DNA from: Neoceratodus forsteri
Taxonomy: Eukaryota > Chordata > Ceratodontiformes > Ceratodontidae
Assembly: GCA_016271365.2 (NCBI GenBank)
Contig: CM057456.1
Location: 606,303,501-606,367,500 of the forward strand
Reading direction: 5' to 3'
Length of the DNA: 64,000 bases
The translations under genes and the position numbers were made by a program. This document shows positions 23,482-36,300 of the stretch, in pieces. The notes under the pieces are model-generated. The model did no database searches and was not told the DNA's origin. It saw nothing but the letters and a program-made list of their open reading frames with translations. Within the stretch, counting starts at the first letter, position 1, and each line of letters opens with the position of its first letter.

Positions 23482-24084
23482 TGTATAGAAAATCACAAAA
23501 GCCTAAAACAGGGCTAAGGAAATGACACCCTGGAGGGCAGTTTTTTGTCTGTTGCCTTGTTCCTTAGTGCAGAGTCTCTGCAGACTTTTTCAGGGAGATC
23601 GATGCCTCATCAGGAGATTCATGTGGGATCTAAACTTGCATAGGTACTTAACAAACTGAATTACAATTTAAAGGGGAAAGTTCAGTTCCCGATAATCCTT
23701 CCAAAAACTGATTAATGATGTAGATCATATCAGAATAATGAGACCACAATCTGAAGGACACGGTGTGGTCATCAAGAATTAGTTATGATGTTTCCCTCTA
23801 CAGTATCAACATTAAAAACACAATTGAAAATTATGTGCAAGAAAAACTTTTCTGAAGACTTGTGTCTATTCAGAATTACAGAGTCTCTTCAGAATTACTA
23901 ATTCATTGAGACTGGAACATCAAGTCCCAAATCTGTAATGTTAAATAAAATAAAATGTGGGTATACACACAGCAAAACTGAGCAAACAAATCAAGCTTTT
24001 ATTATGCAAAATAAACTTTAGTACTATATGGCTATGTGTTTGTGTATGTATTTCCATATTCTCACAATCCTTGATTTGCTTGGG
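23482..24084. other. Intergenic DNA
   Basis: Minus-strand 'cctgatgaggcatcgatctc' near 23,590-23,615 weakly resembles the Penelope-type end motif. Nothing else is recognised. Confidence 0.35.
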
Positions 24085-24258
24085 CAAAATCTGTTGTGTA
24101 CAGTTCAAAAGTGATACAGAGTTGTTATGCACAGTTAAAAGTAATGTAAAGTGGTTATGCACAGTTCCAAAATAATACAGAGTTGTTATGCACAGTTAAA
24201 AGGTAATGTAAAGTGGTTGTGCACAGTTCAAAGGTCACAAAAAGTTGCTGTGTAGGGT
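24085..24258. repeat. ~31-bp tandem repeat with dimeric organisation
   Basis: Five to six units built on 'ttatgcacagtt' alternate between two types, 'acagagttgttatgcacagt' and 'aaagtggttatgcacagttc', giving a ~62-bp higher-order period. Confidence 0.8.
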
Positions 24259-26165
24259 TTTCTCATGTTAAGACTCCCTGGTCAACATAATAGTTTAATG
24301 TACTTCCTATGAGTAATAAAAGTTAGTTGGGGGGGGAGTGGATGGGTCCTGCTTACCGCTGTATGTAGACTGAAATTTTCACTTTTGACGTACAGTACAA
24401 CCATATACTACAACTGGTAAAGCATGGGCAAGCATACCCAACTCTGCTCGTGCTTCCATCTCAAAGCTGAGATGGATCTCTTGAGCTTTGCTTTCGAGGT
24501 CCCTATATTATCTCAACCCCATGATGAAAATGCAGCCTCATTGTGTATGGTTACCCATGCATTATTCTCTGTATTATGTGTCAGAACTAACACTACATTA
24601 CAACTGAGAGATATTTCTGAAATAAGGAACTAAAACACTCAAATGAAGCACTTGCATTGTCCCAGATGGAAGGCCAGAATACGTCTAAGCAGAAACAAGC
24701 TGCACTCATCCTACAGCAAATGTCCCAAAAATCTGTGATTCCAGATATAAAGATAAATTACAAAATTAAATATTTATTTTATGGTAGTGTTACTGCAAAA
24801 GAGAAAAGAGAAATATGGGGAGAGAAAAGGAACATAGAAAAAATGTGTGCGTGCGTGTGTAGGAGTGTTATCCACAGAGGAAGGGACTTCACATTTATTT
24901 TAGGAAGGGAATAAGACAAATGATCATTTATACTTGAGGAGCCGGGGTCTTTCAGCATGAAAGCCCACCTGGTTTCTGTTTATACTGTAAGATGAGAGTA
25001 TCACAATCACCCCCTTTAGGTCTTTTTTTGACTTGTTTCACTGCTATAGCATGGAAGTCCATAATGTTTCCCTTAATCTCTTCCCGTATGACTTGGCATG
25101 GAACAACATGACGAATCACCTTTGGTAATTGTTCTTTTATGTTTATTTCTATGTTCATGCAATCTATTCCTAAACCTTAGAACACTCACATGCAAGTGAC
25201 CACAATTGCTCCATAAAACATAAACCACATGGGAGGACAGTGGATAAGTGGGAGTGGGCAGATCCCTCAGTAAACACTGAGGGGTCTGCAAACTCAAGCA
25301 GATATGATAGACCTCAAAGCCTTTTTCTGCTGGCTCAGTCGTATGTTTGTATGCACATACAGTATGGATTTTTGAAGTCTATATTATCCATTTTTTCAAA
25401 TTCTACCTTAGTGACTGGGTGTACCAACTTAGCAGATGGATTAGCAAAACAGCACATCTTACGCAGGGCACATTGAAATCAACCCTTGGGTAGTTCTGAT
25501 AGCCAATGCAATAGACCCATTTAAGGTTCCTGAAATTGTTTTTCAACAAATCTACAGAGACTCCTCCCCTAAAGATAACATGTGGCCTGTCTATAAGATG
25601 GGGACCGAGTTTGTCATCTGACAATAGGAGGAGACAGTTTGTCTGGAATATCCTTGATACAGCCCCGCACTAACCTACTGTGTTGAGTATCAAAAGTCAG
25701 CCTGTTATCTGGCAAAGTACTGTACATTTTCAAGCAGGGCTTTTCTAGTATTTCATGCTATTTGCTCTGCTTGTGGCAGTATTTCAACTGCATACCTTCT
25801 TTCTCCAAGTATGTTATGTAATTTCTGAGCTTCTTCACTAATGTCATGCATCTCAGAGCAGTTCCTTCTAAGTTTTAAGAATTCCCTTGTAGGTACTATA
25901 TTATTGATTTTATGTCTGGGGCATAAGTTGTTAGCTCTCAGAATTCAATTCTCTGATGTTGGTTTCATATCTGTTGTGGTGCTAACTAAACTTTCCCTCA
26001 CCCCCTCAAGTGTCTTGTCCAGAAAGTTTATTTTAGCACTCTCAATCAATTAGAGTACTCCTTTCCTCTGCACATGAGACACTCTCATTCCGTGAAGAGC
26101 ATCTCACGTGCAGATGCCCTGGAAACAGACACTTTACAGGGCAGTTTTTTTGAAAAATATATTAT
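24259..26165. other. Intergenic DNA without recognised features
   Basis: No gene or repeat is recognised. 'actcctttcctctgcac' near 26,055 recurs as 'actcctttcctctacgc' near 26,395 on the other side of the next hairpin, so the pair may be a diverged flanking duplication. Confidence 0.4.
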
Positions 26166-26167
26166 TC

Positions 26168-26372
26168 ATCATGCTCGGTCAATAATGAAATAATATGTCC
26201 CTTGTTGCCATTCGTTGCTGTATAAGAGTGGTGTCACTTGCATTCTGCTCAAGCCAGGACAGTTCAGCTTTGCTTCATTGTTCTCTCTTGAGCAGAGCAC
26301 ATGTGAAACCACTCTTATCCTGCAACGAGTGGCTCCAGGGGACATATTAACATATACATTATAGAGCGAGGA
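26168..26372. mobile_element. Foldback element with ~85-nt arms
   Basis: Core arms are 26,192-26,253 and 26,287-26,348. Examples are 'gtataagagtggtgtcactt' against the complement of 'tgaaaccactcttatcctgc', at about 80-85% identity. Weaker pairing extends outward past 'gctcggtcaataatg'. The spacer is about 33 nt. This is a MITE-type foldback, or less likely a hairpin RNA precursor. Confidence 0.65.
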
Positions 26373-26424
26373 AGCACTGTCCACCATTCGGAGGACTCCT
26401 TTCCTCTACGCTTCAGACAGTCTT

Positions 26425-26965
26425 ATTCTTAGGCAAGGCAAGTTTTATTTTTCCAGGCGCCCATTCCCAGATGCTCTGGGAGGTGTACAAATCAGAACTA
26501 TTCAAAAGCAGTAAAATTGCAGCAGTAATATAAATAAATAATATAAAGAAGTAAATAAGACACATTTAAACTACAATTAAAGAGCTGTAACTAGAAAAGG
26601 TAGAAGGGGCCAACCCGGGGCAAGATCTAATACAGAATGTCCAGGAAGGCCTAACTAAACAAGTGGGTCTTTAGGCAGGTTTTAAATACCTCAACCGAAG
26701 GGGCCTCCCATACAGTTGATGGAAGCAAATTTCACAGGACAGGGCCAATGATGCTAAATGCTCTGTCACAGGCAGTTTTTAACCTTGTCCTGGGAATTGC
26801 AAGGAGTCCCCTACTGGAGGAGGGAGGGAATGGAACAAGGCAGCAGAAGTCAGAAGGTCAGACAAGTAGTCTTGGCCCAGCCTGTGTAGGACCCTAAAGA
26901 TGAGTAAGCCCATCTTAAAGAGGACCCTCCATGTGACTGGCAACCAGTGCAGTGTTTGCATGTTA
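26425..26965 (-). mobile_element. L2/CR1-group LINE, 3' end fragment
   Basis: The minus strand reads LHWLPVTWRVLFKMGLLIFR at 26,960-26,900, the conserved 'LHWLPV..R..FK' block of L2-group proteins. It is followed by VWEAPSVEVFKTCLKTHLFS, the terminal 'FK..LKTHLF' block. The 3' end is '...aaaaataaaacttgccttgc', a short TTGCC-type tail different from the L2 tails elsewhere in this window, so it is another subfamily. Confidence 0.65.
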
Positions 26966-27164
26966 TGATTTAGTTTAAAGTTTTTGTTTGTTCAACCAAA
27001 GATCATTACAATATTAAAAAAAGCATAAAAATGACAGTTTTCTTGACTCAATATAAATATATAACAAGTTACTACATAATACACATGACACTCTAATTGC
27101 ACATTTACAAAGGTACTCATAGAGCAGCAGTTGTGTTGTAAGCAATAAATATCTATATACCATC

Positions 27165-27400
27165 ATACATTATATATAGGATAAACTATGAGGTGGTGTA
27201 TGTAATGAGAAGTTTACACACACCCGAGGGGTTAGATGCTACATAAACTCTGAGAGCAAAGCTCTAGGGATTTGTGAAATCATTTAACCCCAAGGGTGTG
27301 TGCAGACTTCGAGTTTAAACACACCACCCCATATTTTATTTGATATAATTGCTGGGTTTCCCTTTTTCGCCACAGCAATTATATAAAATATGGGTTCCGG
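27165..27400 (-). mobile_element. ACACACACCC foldback MITE, copy 1
   Basis: Inverted arms 'acacacacccgaggggttag' and 'taaccccaagggtgtgtgc' enclose 'cataaactctgagagcaaag'. A second palindrome lies beside it at 27,332-27,393 ('gatataattgctg' / 'cagcaattatat'). The same family occurs at 29.68 and 57.06 kb. Confidence 0.6.
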
Positions 27401-29090
27401 TGCGGCCATGCTACAATTTCGTTTTCATCCGGTTCCCATATGTTTGACGTCCGAGTTTTTAAAATGTAAAAAAATCCTTTTTACATCCATGTAATTGTGG
27501 AAAATTAATAATGTTTTCAAAAAATAACTTGCCGCCGAGTTACACTGGGGGGGTTCTTTTGCCAAGAAGGCAAGCGGAGAGCAGTCGGGAAGTGATAAAA
27601 ACTGCAGCGGGTGCATGTGCAAAGTGAGGGAAACTATTTGCATGTTTCCCATAATAAATACTTCTTTATTACAACAAACAAAACCACAGTTTCTCTATAG
27701 AAAAAATGGAAAACCAGTTATTACATAGTAATAACAACAGCTTTGTTCTAGCCACAGATACAATATCTGCTGGGCCACCAATTTTAAGACAGAGTTTTCT
27801 TATGTTTTATCATTCTAGTAAAAATGTCCATCAATTACCTGAGGTAATCTATATCTATGAGGTATAAAAGAGTTTCTATACAGTCATTTAAGACATTGTG
27901 ATATAAATGTATAACTTTCAGGAGAGAACTCTCCTTTGGCACTATATATAAAGGAAATGAAATATTTTAGGAAACAAACGTTTCTTCATGCCCCATCCTG
28001 CTGAAACACTCAAGGTCCTTATTATTATTTTATCCTCTCAAATATATGTTCCCTATTCTGAAGTTATGGTTAACATTACACTTGGCTCACTGTTATTAAT
28101 AAAATTGACAAAATCAGGTATCTATAACAGACTTGGTTCTTCCTTTAACATGTCAGCACTTTTTAGGCTTTTGTGGGTGCCTGCACAGTTTTTTGTCTGC
28201 ATCACATCTCTCCATGTATGTATTTCTACAATAATTTTTTGTCAGTGTTTCATGAAATAGTGTGTCCTTTTGAGTGCATAAATAAAAATTCAATTTCATA
28301 CAGTACAGTCTAGTTCCTTACCATAGTTGCTCCAGCTTAGATCTCAACAGTGATGAATAATAATGTAATAAAATGCTAACCTAATTCCTAATCCTAAAGT
28401 GTATAGCATGTTGTTACGGCTAAAGTCAAATGCATTGCAACCCTGAGAAATACTGACCCTTCATGTAATCAGATATAAAAATGATAATACAGAACAACAA
28501 TGCTCATGCTTCCTGTCATATCTGACTGCTATATCCCTGTAATATCTGGAAGTGAGAATGATCTCTTCACACCCCCCTTTTGAAATTTTATGACAGCAGG
28601 CTATTACGCACACAGCCATAATCATGTGATAATATATGTCAAGAGTGTCCAGAATGCAGGATGCACATAGGACATGAAAGACAGAAATGGGTGAAAGCAA
28701 CATGAACTGACATTTGAAATGATAAGTAAGCCGTTCAAATTACAGAGTGACCCTCTCCTCTATTTATCAAGAAGACAGACTTCTTAATGAATGCAAATGT
28801 GTAATCTGAAGTTGTCTTCAGATTAACACTTTGAAATTCAGAGTTTATTGCACAACCTCCTGTATTCTGTGCTGTTATTTAGAGATTATTAAACTTTAGT
28901 TCACCACACCAGCACTAGGCAGAATGCGACTGAATTACCACAGTGGGCTGTATTGTTGCTATTTGGATGTGTAACCCAGTTTTTTTTGTAACCTTAATTA
29001 AAAATTTTTTTTTTTCCCCAAGATTCCATATCTTCTGGATTCCCTGAACTTCAAAACTGTATAATAGTCAGCATGAAGGCTTTTACATGT
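27401..29090. other. AT-rich DNA without recognised genes
   Basis: No gene is recognised. The part at 27,400-27,660 may be the remainder of the neighbouring element. Confidence 0.4.
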
Positions 29091-29094
29091 TCCT

Positions 29095-29190
29095 ACCTCC
29101 TGTTCCCTCTCTACTGGGTTGCACCTGGAAGCAAGCCTTAGCTCAGTATCCCTTTCTTGGTAAACAGTTTTCAAATAAAGAAATTAGCAT
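29095..29190 (+). repeat. CORE-SINE 3' fragment
   Basis: 'gcacctggaagcaagcctta' then 'gctcagtatccctttcttgg' and a short A-rich end match the 3' domain of the SINE at 18.5 kb. Confidence 0.5.
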
Positions 29191-29679
29191 ACCACTAACA
29201 ATGCATGCTAGAGTGGTGACCCACTGCATTGAGTCTGCAGTTCAGTTCTTAGGTTGGAGCACTCAAGAACACTGGAGCCCACCAGGCCTTGACAGCTTCC
29301 CCCAGTAAAAGTGGTACCAGGAATCATATCAAGGCAACGGACTCAACTGTCAAGAGGCACAGATGGGGAAAGAAAATGCATGCTACACCAGCATTGGCAT
29401 CTACCCCACTGCACCCAAGCAGTCCTTCTATTTTCAAAAGATATGTCAGTTTGCAGCAAAAAGCCACAATTTGCAGTAAAAAAAACTCTCGAGTGTGATT
29501 TTTTGCCCAGCCGTGTCTTTTTTTGTCACAAAATTTGGAAGTTGTTAATCCCATTTGGTTTTGAAAATAGCGGTGGGTGGATCTTGGACAAATTCTTTTG
29601 TAAGTCCTGTCTTCAGTATTTGAGTAAAATGTTACATTTTTTGATGTTTTATGTCTGTCTGTCTGTCTATCTATCTATG

Positions 29680-29765
29680 AAGGGTTTATTTAAGCATCAC
29701 ACACTGAGGGTGTGTACTAAATCTGAGTAATGCACACCACCCCATGCTTTTTTTTTAAAATCGCT
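29680..29765 (+). mobile_element. ACACACACCC MITE, partial copy 2
   Basis: 'gtttatttaagcatcacaca', then 'gggtgtgtactaaatctgag' and 'taatgcacaccaccccatgc' match the right half of copies 1 and 3. A short (TCTG)n(TCTA)n tract precedes it. Confidence 0.5.
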
Positions 29766-30438
29766 GATTATCAATTTTTTCTCCCCCCCTTAAAACTGTG
29801 TTATGAGCTGTGCCTGCTTTCGCTAAGAGAAAACACATTCGACGATCAATTGGCTTACTTGTAGATTGTGGCAACAGGATTTTTAAGTTCTTTTAAGTTC
29901 TGCTGAGTTTAAAATGATGCTATTTAACCACGGAACCTGTGAAGTGCCAATTCTTTTATTTAAAAAAATGCCATCTGTGATACTGTACTGCTGCATGCCG
30001 AGACAGAGAAACTTGACAAGTTTTGTTTAAAACATAGAAAACACATTCAGCAATTGTTTTACTCTTGTGGTGTGGCAGTGAGGATTTCAAATTACTTTAT
30101 TTACCACACAGCTTTTATATGGATAGTAACTGACTGTGTGATGTACATATCACGTTTCCTTGCTGTGAAGAAAACAAAACATCTTTAAGTTACTACTGCT
30201 CTTCTAGACTGAGTTTTGAGTCCAGGTGCTTTGTGTGGTGGCACCTGTTTGCCGTGATAACCAGCTAGTTATTATAGAGACTAATAACTGCCCATCACCG
30301 TTGAAAAAAACGCTATGGCTAGTTGCTTTTTTGGCCCTCGCCCTGCCATCATCTACAAAATATACCCTGTTTAGAAGATTTATTCCATCATTCTGATGGC
30401 AGGGGTTTTACTTCTCCATCTTTTTTCTCCCATCTTCC

Positions 30439-30733
30439 CAAGGGGGCACAATTTGAAGATAGAGGGGGGGACAACTCAGAGGTAATGTTAGAAAGTATTT
30501 TTTCACAAAGAGGGTTGTGGATGCATGGAACAGCCTTCCTGAGGAGGTTGTGGAGTCAGGAACAGTGGGAGAATTCAAGAACGCATGGGAGAGGCATAAG
30601 GCAATTCTAGTGAGGGGTAGGAGGAAGTAAGCTGTTGATTAACTAGAATCTGCAGCTTATTCATCAGGTAGGGAAATGGGCAGACTAGGTGGGCCAAGCG
30701 GTCCTTATCTGCCATCAAATTCTATGTTTCTAT
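30439..30733 (+). mobile_element. CR1-like LINE 3' end, same subfamily as 9 kb
   Basis: It is collinear with 9,475-9,773: 'aggaggttgtggagtcagga', 'gggcagactaggtgggcc' and a terminal TCTATGTTTCTAT. It encodes the final RKYFFTKRVVDAWNSLPEEV-like segment with a frame break. It is a 5'-truncated insertion of about 295 bp. Confidence 0.75.
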
Positions 30734-32119
30734 TGCATTGACCATGCTCTGTCAACCTCGGTGATGCAGCCTTCCTCCAGCAGCAGAAGCAAGCTTCCTG
30801 GCCCACCCACAGGGGTAACTGCATACCAGAACTTCCCACAAGCCCTCCCTGGCTGAGATATTCTGCCCTGTGGTAGCTGTTTACAAGCTGGCCAGCTTCC
30901 TGAAGTGGCAGTTGAAGTCTGCGCATGAACCTGGGTCGTCTACATGGCAGAAGAACACAGTGTTGTTGGACCTTCAAGGTGACCTTCTTGTTCATATTAT
31001 TTTATTATAATTACTGGTGAGCCCATTTGCTGACTGGACTCACACCACATTTGAATACCATCATAATCAGGTTCCATTCCACAATCACTGTCTGGTTATT
31101 ATGGTGTGGGTGTCAGCCAGTCAAACTGAAAGTGAAAGCTGCTGCTGTCTCAGTTCACAGAAATGAAATGAGAAGAGAAAGGACAATGGCCATTTTTTTA
31201 CCGCACTGCACTAAACTGACCAGCAATGATACAAAATAAACTATAGGGTGTTACATCATTCATTTTTTTATACAACCTCGATGAGTAATGCCATTACAAA
31301 CCACTCATGCTTCACACTTGTGGCTTATACAGTATGACACACCTCAGTGTTAAAAAATCTCATAATGTATTACACACCATCTATTATTCTTTATATAATA
31401 AATAGTTAATAAGTTTTGTTGTTAGTTTCTAAAAGCTGTTCATCACACAACATCTTGAAGAACAACTTTTAGGGAATGTAATGAACATCTTTGAACTACC
31501 AGGGTAAGCATCAGTGACAGTGGAATCAGCACACAGTGCAGTGAAACCAGTGGCATTGAAAAACAGCCTCTTATCAGGTCTCACTACACACTACATCACA
31601 GTGGTAAAGGGATGGTTCCATTATATTTAGGCAGAAACCGCCATCAGTTGAACACAGAGACACAGATTGCAGTCCGGGTGACTGGAATGAGAGTAGGATG
31701 AAGACCAGATTTTTTGGCCCAGACTGCACCATTGGAAAAATGCAGTTCTACTAAAACACAGCATCACACTACTACAGCAGACAAGGAGATGATATGTATT
31801 GTATTGGAATTTGGAGTCTAACTAATCCTGCCCTGGAAAACTCTGTATTATGTAAAATTAGAAAAGCATCAGACTGAGGAGAGCAGGCTGATTCAGATAC
31901 CTTGTGGCTCCTGTGATATCAGTGGAGAACTGACACCTGGTTCTCATAATTCACGACATCACAGTAGCCACTTAGTCTCTGAATTAGATTGCTCTTTCAC
32001 AGTCTGATGTTGTTGTAGTTATTCTATTTGGTTTACTAGCAGAATGGCTCACACCAAATTCAAGGCACTGTGTTACCTGGTATCACAGTGCATCCTACAA
32101 CATCGGTGCCAAAACTCCA
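30734..32119. other. Intergenic DNA without recognised features
   Basis: No gene or repeat is recognised. Confidence 0.45.
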
Positions 32120-33345
32120 GATGCAAACACCATTTAAAAATAAGCATTTGTCAATGCCGAATGTTGTCTTGCTGGCATTGGCATTGGTAGTGCAGGAGTT
32201 AGAGAGATGCATAATAGTAATGGCAGTGAAGTATGGAACTGACACCAACCCCACCCCACCCTACAGAGAATGACAGGCATTGAGGTATGCCTTTGGATCA
32301 CTGGCCATAATGCTCATGCCATTTCACCTCACCCTACCCTGCTGACTCTGATAAGTGTCACGTTGTGCCTTGGTCTCATCGAGCCTTACGCTCACCATAT
32401 TCCATAAGGAAGTATGTTGAGATGGGTGCAGTATAAGAGAATGGGGTGAGCTTTGGGGCCAAAAAGTGCAAGGCACACCTTGATGCCTGTTAGTGGCTAC
32501 AGGGTGGGGGTGCAATGACATGAGCACTATAGCTGACAATCCAGAGGCACACCCCTGATGCTTGTCTGTACAGGGTGGGATGCTATGGTTAGAAACCCTA
32601 ATGCCCCAGGCGTTTGTTGGTATTTGCACTCCAAATTTTCAACATGGCCTTTTTGTGACCCCACCTCATGAAAGCATTTGGGACCTCTACTCATGAACAG
32701 TGGTGCCGTGATTTTGTTAATCTGTCCTGAACATTGATTTCCCACAGTGACCACGCCACTCTGCTCCACATGTCTGAAAACACAGTTTGGGCAGGATGTG
32801 AAAAATCACAGCTGCACCACTCATAAGGAAGTGTGAAGAGATGGCAATGTTGAAAATCTGGAGTGAAAATATAAAACATTCTCAAAGTTATGAGCGTGAG
32901 TGAAAACTGCACAATGAAGCTCGTAACACAGTAATTTTTTGGAATTCTTTCACCAAATGTTTAACATAGACATTTTGGGACCTCTACTCATGAATAGTGG
33001 CACTATGATTTTCTTAATCTGTCCCAAACGTTGATTTCTCACAGCGACTGCACCATTGTGTGCCAGATGTGCGAAACCACATGTTGGGCAGGATGTGAAA
33101 AATGACAGTTGTACTGTTCATAAGAAGGTGTGCAAAAATGGCAATTTTGAAAATCTGGAGTGAAAATATTAAAAATTCTCGAAGTTATGACTGTGCATAG
33201 ACAGTGCGCAACGCACGCTTGTAACATAGTCATTGTGTGGAATTCTGTTACCAGATTTTCAATATAGGCATTTTGGGACCTCTGCTAATGAACAGTGTTA
33301 CTGTGATTTTTTTAATCTCTCTTGAACATTGTTTTCTTTATGCGC
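32120..33345 (+). repeat. Composite foldback repeat, copy B, left part
   Basis: It is collinear with copy A from 'aagcatttgtcaatgc' at 32,142 onward, through 'gttgagatgggtgcagtata' at 32,417, into the ~296-bp tandem units ('ggcaggatgtgaaaaatc' near 32,789 and 'ggcaggatgtgaaaaatg' near 33,087). The L2 at 33,346 interrupts a unit; the remainder continues at 37,951. Confidence 0.65.
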
Positions 33346-36300
33346 TTTTGTCCAAGATCCAAGATGGCGGTCATGCTGGGCTAGCTATCGACTGCTCTTA
33401 ACAACTCTGCAGCATTAAGGATTTATTTTACTTTAATTTATTTATTTTTTCATTTTCATTTTTGTTTTGTTTATTTGTTAATTTGTGTTTTAGTGATAGT
33501 GAGTTAGGGCTGAAGCAGTGAAGTTTATAGCGGTAGGAGCATTTTTTTCGGGCTTTGCTGGTTATTTTATATTTAGCCACATTGTTTCTGTGCCCTGAAC
33601 GGCTAACATTTTCCACTGGGCTTAAAACACAATTTGTTTTATGCTGAAAATATATATTTTTTCTTTTTATTATTGACATTTTGATTTTGGTCCAGGTTCG
33701 GAGTAAATCTTGAAGTCGACCTATTGGCTGGAGTGGGGTTCCATTCGGGAGCCTGGGAGATTGGTGCAGCTGTGGTTTCTGCCACAGGAGTGGAGCGAGT
33801 GGACTATTTGACCATTCAAGCTGGTTTGCAGGGGAGTTATGATTTTCCTCTGGATTACTGCTTGAACTTAGATCCTAACTGTTGCCATGGTGTGCACGAT
33901 GGCTGTGTTCCCTCAAGGATTTGGAAATCAGGGGATTCTGGTGCTTGGGCCCGTGCATTTGCCGAGTGGGACCTGTCTGAACCTGAGGTGGGTTCTTCAG
34001 GGGTTGTTGACTGCATGGGAGGCTGGGTCCAGTGTGTCAGAAGACACACGTCATGGTGCCTGGTTCTCCTTGGTTTCTTTGGGGGTCAGACTATAGAGCC
34101 TGTCCCTCATTGTGGCCTAGCTGTGACCTTCTTTCCTGGTGGTCCTCCTTCGGGAATGGTTGGGCAGCACGAGGTAGCTGGTGGTCTATCCAACTAAAGC
34201 CAGAGCAGAAAGTTTGTTGAAGTCAGAGGAGTCCTGCAAATTCAGCTACTTGAACTCAAAAAAGGACCGCATCAGCTGGCTGGTTTGACTTTTTTGTTTT
34301 GTTTATTTCCCAAACCTGTTGGGCAGTGAGTGTGCCCTATTTCTTATATGGAAATTTTGTGATAATTTCTGTTTTCTGCACCTCGACCTAAGTGGGAAAT
34401 AGGCTGGGGAATCAGTATTCTGCTTCAGTATTATGTTTTCTGGTGAGGTGAGAGCTCCCAGAAATTATAATCACTTCTTTTGGGGAGATTTGTGGCTACT
34501 CTTTGTTCCATTTATTATCAGTTGTTTTGTTTTAGACTTTATTTCATATATATATATTTTGATATTTTTTGTATTATTCTTAAGTTTCAGTGACTGTGGA
34601 TGTTTGAGAGGTTGATTGAATAGTTGTGTGTTGGGGTGGTGTTTGAGTGTTATATTTGCAATTTTGTGGTTGTTTATTTGTTTTGGTGTGTCTGCAGTGT
34701 GATAGAGATGTGTTGGGAAGGTGTAGTGATGGTCAGGCATTATTCCCCCTCCAGGCATAGGGATCTCTGTTCTTTTTCCTGTCCTTCATTGTCCCCAGAG
34801 GTTTATAGATGGTGCGGGGCTCTGGGGATTGCTAGGAGGAGGAGGGCGGGGGCTGGGCCAGGTGGGGGAATGGAAAGGAGTGGGTGGATTGGATAGTGGG
34901 GACAAGGTGATGCCCTGGGGTGAAATGGGTCCAGAAAATGGGTTTTCCCTGTGTGGTTCCCATACCCAAGGGCTCTGCTTGTAGCAGGCAGGTAACATGG
35001 TCTTTTTCAGTTACTCATCCTACTCGGGTGATGTTATGTAATGCCAGGTCCATTGAGAACAAGACTGCTATAATAGTGGATCTTGTTGGATCATTGGACC
35101 TGGCTTGCATCACCGAGACCTGGCTGGATGAGAATGCTGATCCAGTCTTGGCATCAGCAATTCCAGCCGGGTACTCGGTGATACACTGCCCAATGATGGA
35201 CTATAGGGCCGGGGGGGTTGCCATATGTTTTAGATTGGAACTGAACCTGGTGGAGTTTCCAGTGGGGACCACCAACTCCTTTGAATATATCATGGGCGAG
35301 GGTGTGGGGTGCAGGATTTTTCTCATCTACCATCCACCAGGAGATGGAAATGTTTTCCTGCGGGAAGTCGTGGATTTCATTGTCGATCTGACATTGGGAT
35401 CCCCAGATGGTTGGTTCTGGGGGGATTTCAATGACTGGGTGGATGATGAGCTCTCACAATTTGGTCAAGACTTCCTCCAGTTAATGAATTCACTGGGCTT
35501 CACACAGGTTATTTCCTCCTTGACCCATATTGGTGGTCATTCATTGGACTTGGTGTTTCTCCTGGGGATGGAGATATCTGACTTGGTGGTGGAACCGGTC
35601 GGGTGATCTGACCATCATACCATTGGGTTCAGTTTCGTGGCCTCCCCCCATGAGGCTGACCCCTACAGACATGGTCCAGTATCGCCCTTTGAGGGGTATT
35701 TCCCCTGATGGTCTGATGGCGGTGCTGGACCTATCGAGATTACTGAGTGAATGCATGTATCCTGGGGACCTGGTACTCGCCTATAATAAGGTGGTGATAG
35801 GGGCCCTCGATTCCATTGCTCCTGTTCGTGTTCATCCACTCACTCTTTGCCCCAGGTCTCCCTGGTTTGATGAGGCCTTAAGGGAGCTGAGGAGGGTGGG
35901 ATGAAGGCTAGAGAGGTGTTGGTGGAGGTCAGGCCTGGAGTGTGACAGACTTAGATTGATGGATCATTATCGGGTCTATCAATCAGCAATTACCCATAAG
36001 AAGGCAGAATTCCTGTCCAGGGAAATTGCTGCTGTGCAGAATTGACTGACCCAGCTCTTCCGGACTGTGGACAGATTGTGCAATCCAATCTGTCTCCAGC
36101 CTGGAAGTGCTTTTTCACAAAAGTTGTGTCAGGAGTTTGCTCGATTCTTCGCTGATAAGGTTGCCACAATCAAGTCTGGCATTAATGTGATCCTCTCTAA
36201 TGGGAACTGTGGTGGTCGGCAGGAGATGTCAGACACCCAGTTTGGGTGGTCTGACTTCTGCCAGCCCACAATCAATGACATTGTGATGGTCATCCAGTCA

